17,500 nucleotides of DNA. Source: Halisarca cf. caerulea. Its lineage: Eukaryota; Porifera; Demospongiae; Chondrillida; Halisarcidae. Position 1 is the first letter of the stretch. The number at the start of each line of letters is the position of its first letter. The notes under the pieces were generated by a model. It had not been told where the DNA came from. It did no database searches and saw only the letters and a list, made by a program, of their open reading frames with translations. Positions 13,003 through 17,500 of the stretch are shown one piece after another. The translations under genes were made by a program, and so were the position numbers. The stretch lies in assembly GCA_963170055.1 (NCBI GenBank), contig CAUJGJ010000015.1:527109-544608 (forward strand), written 5' to 3'.

Positions 13003-13908
13003 CTATCTACCACCACCTACACAGAAAGGGACTCAGCTTTGCATGTCTGGAGACAGGATCTACCACCAGACACACCTCTCCCTACTTCCCCCAGTCAGCA
13101 AAAATCCTGGGACAAACCTAGAGTGGACGTCATGTACGAATCCCTTCTCTCCAGCTGCCATGATCAGGAATCTCGGGCCCGTCTCTTGGCTGCCAGATCA
13201 AAGGAATCCGGTGCTTGGCTCAATGCTCCACCAGTCTCCTCCCTTGGACTTCGCATGTCCAATGACATCATAAGGACTGCCATAGGTTTGAGATTGGGTG
13301 CTCCATTAGTCCAACCCCACACCTGTACTCACTGTGGCAAAGATGTAGACCATCAAGCCCGCCATGGCCTGAGCTGCAGGTCAAGCCAGGGGCGGATCTC
13401 CCGGCACAATGCCTTGAATGATATCATTCATCGCTCTTTGGTTGCTGCCAAGATTCCCTCTCGATTGGAGCCATCTGGCCTTCATCGCTCGGATGGAAAA
13501 CGCCCAGATGGTATGACTATGGTCCCTTGGTCAGAGGGGAAGTTCCTTGTGTGGGATGCCACCTGTGTGGACACCTTCTGTCCTTCCAACCTCCACAGGG
13601 CATCAAGTGAGCCTGGGGGAGCAGCTGCCCATGCAGAAGTTGAAAAGATGAAGAAATACTCACATCTTGACCGTCTATACCAGTTTCAAGCTGTTGCTGT
13701 GGAGTCTGGTGGTACCATTGGCCCTCTTTCAAAGACCTTCCTAAGGTACCTCGGTAGACGTCTCAGAATGTCCACAGGGGAGCCAAAATCGCACGATTAC
13801 CTGATTCAGAGAATTTCCATGGCGATTCAGGTGGGGAATGCAGTCTCGGTTCTGGGGTCCCTCCCTATTTCTAGCATCCCTTTTGGGGATGTTGACATTT
13901 TAGATTAG
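12725..13908 (+). CDS. Retrotransposon C-terminal polyprotein fragment with restriction-like endonuclease domain (copy B)
   Basis: A 5'-truncated open frame of about 394 codons ends at TAG 13906-13908. It begins abruptly after (TAA)n with AIPKLLHILRTSP. WLQATLPIGSGGLGIRSASY follows and resembles the region after the reverse transcriptase core in R2/R4/NeSL-like elements. The C-terminal half carries the hallmarks of the restriction-like endonuclease of site-specific non-LTR elements: a CTHC...H...C zinc knuckle (13321-13374), RHN (about 13402), RPDG and a following FLVWDAT (about 13498-13563), the PD..D-type catalytic spacing. SGGTIGPLSKTFLRYLGRR and YLIQRISMAIQVGNAVSVLG close the protein. No catalytic reverse transcriptase motifs are present, so it is a dead-on-arrival fragment. 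The upstream part of the open frame (from 12550) exists only because of the tandem duplication. Confidence 0.83.
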
Positions 13909-14054
13909 GCTTAATTAGGCATTTTGTTTGTTTGTTTTTTTTGATTTTTTTTTCTCTTTCATGTATACATTTTCATTTTCTCTGCAGTGTTTTTTTATTG
14001 TATCATCCCATTATTATAATAATATTATGTCCTCATAATAATAATAATAATAAT
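13909..14054 (+). mobile_element. 3' UTR and (ATAAT)n tail of retrotransposon copy B
   Basis: T-rich sequence with poly-T runs follows the stop codon and ends with about 20 bp of ATAATAAT (14035-14054). As with copy A, the element finishes in a TAA-type repeat, the same sequence that borders its 5' edge. Confidence 0.7.
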
Positions 14055-14127
14055 GTGTTTAACCCCAAATTGTACTGGTGTTGTGGACCCATACCTCGGC
14101 GAGTGTTTTTCGACTTTCTTTAAAGAG
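14053..14127 (+). other. Possible small exon just after the retrotransposon tail
   Basis: An open frame from ATG 14053 reads MCLTPNCTGVVDPYLGECFS and reaches a GAG|GTAGGT donor at 14128. It looks protein-like, but its phase 0 end does not match the phase needed by the exon at 14428, and it has no upstream acceptor. It could equally be part of a dispersed repeat. Confidence 0.2.
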
Positions 14128-14312
14128 GTAGGTTAAAAAGTTTTTAAAATACTTTGTCTTGTAGCTGGTTTGAAAAAAAATTAATACTGTAACACCAAAA
14201 TTTGCTTTTGGAAGCTATGGAGCCACCATATACCATGAGTTTAGGGCGAAAACGAACTTGATTTGAGCTAATGTATGGCGGCCATGTTTTTCCGCATCAA
14301 TCCTACCTAATA
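14126..14312. mobile_element. Possible MITE with AGGTAGG ends
   Basis: The segment is bounded by AGGTAGGTT on the left and AATCCTACCT on the right, a short imperfect inverted pair. It contains a distinct non-coding core around ATGGCGGCCATG. No clear target duplication was found, so this is tentative. Confidence 0.3.
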
Positions 14313-14427
14313 TGTGTCCTACAGTACTCCATGACAATAATATTGTCTTAGATAGTAAATGAAGGAATTCTTGTCATTTAATACACTCTTTACACATTTA
14401 ATTACATGCATAATTATCCTTTTACAG

Positions 14428-17500
<3,073 letters not shown>

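Overview
The window is animal nuclear DNA. It has spliced genes with GT-AG introns, long (CA/TG)n tracts, (TAA)n tracts, small inverted-repeat transposons and pieces of non-LTR retrotransposons, and no prokaryotic operon structure. The mix of a VPS16 homologue, an HSPA12-type Hsp70 and AT-rich DNA with mostly small introns fits a non-bilaterian or other invertebrate, possibly a sponge. That assignment is an inference and not something I can prove here.

Layout. (1) About 100-2464 (+): 3' exons of a VPS16-like gene. Its reading frame is interrupted more than once, so it is either a decaying copy or contains sequence errors. Its introns hold a 50-bp minisatellite, a (CA)n block and a (TG)n block. 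(2) 2465-4944: intergenic DNA with a 34-bp palindrome, a 176-bp TA-flanked MITE and two dinucleotide tracts. (3) 4945-8060 (-): a complete three-exon HSPA12-like gene (593 codons plus stop). Its second intron contains a tandem duplication in which one copy carries a 518-bp inverted-repeat transposon and the other is the empty site. (4) 8061-8325: a short divergent promoter region. (5) 8326-11992 (+): four phase-compatible exons of an unrecognised 207-residue protein with a His/Gln-rich N-terminus. Its third exon lies between the arms of a long imperfect inverted repeat, and its stop codon is the first unit of a (TAA)n tract. (6) 11990-14054: two 5'-truncated retrotransposon 3' ends with a restriction-like endonuclease domain, each bordered by (TAA)n. 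The second carries a 342-bp tandem duplication. (7) 14428 to the window end (+): exons of an unrecognised coiled-coil protein, including a tandemly duplicated 102-bp leucine-zipper exon. It runs off the window.

HSPA12 (an atypical Hsp70 ATPase) and the His/Gln-rich gene are head-to-head and could share a promoter. The coiled-coil exons may be a separate gene, or the remainder of the His/Gln-rich gene separated by the retrotransposon insertions. Splice phases do not join the two parts with any donor I can see. I found no rRNA or tRNA gene, no CRISPR array and no convincing new biological system. The more interesting signals are structural: exons enclosed by complementary intronic repeats, (TAA)n-associated retrotransposons, a filled/empty transposon site pair, and an in-frame exon duplication.
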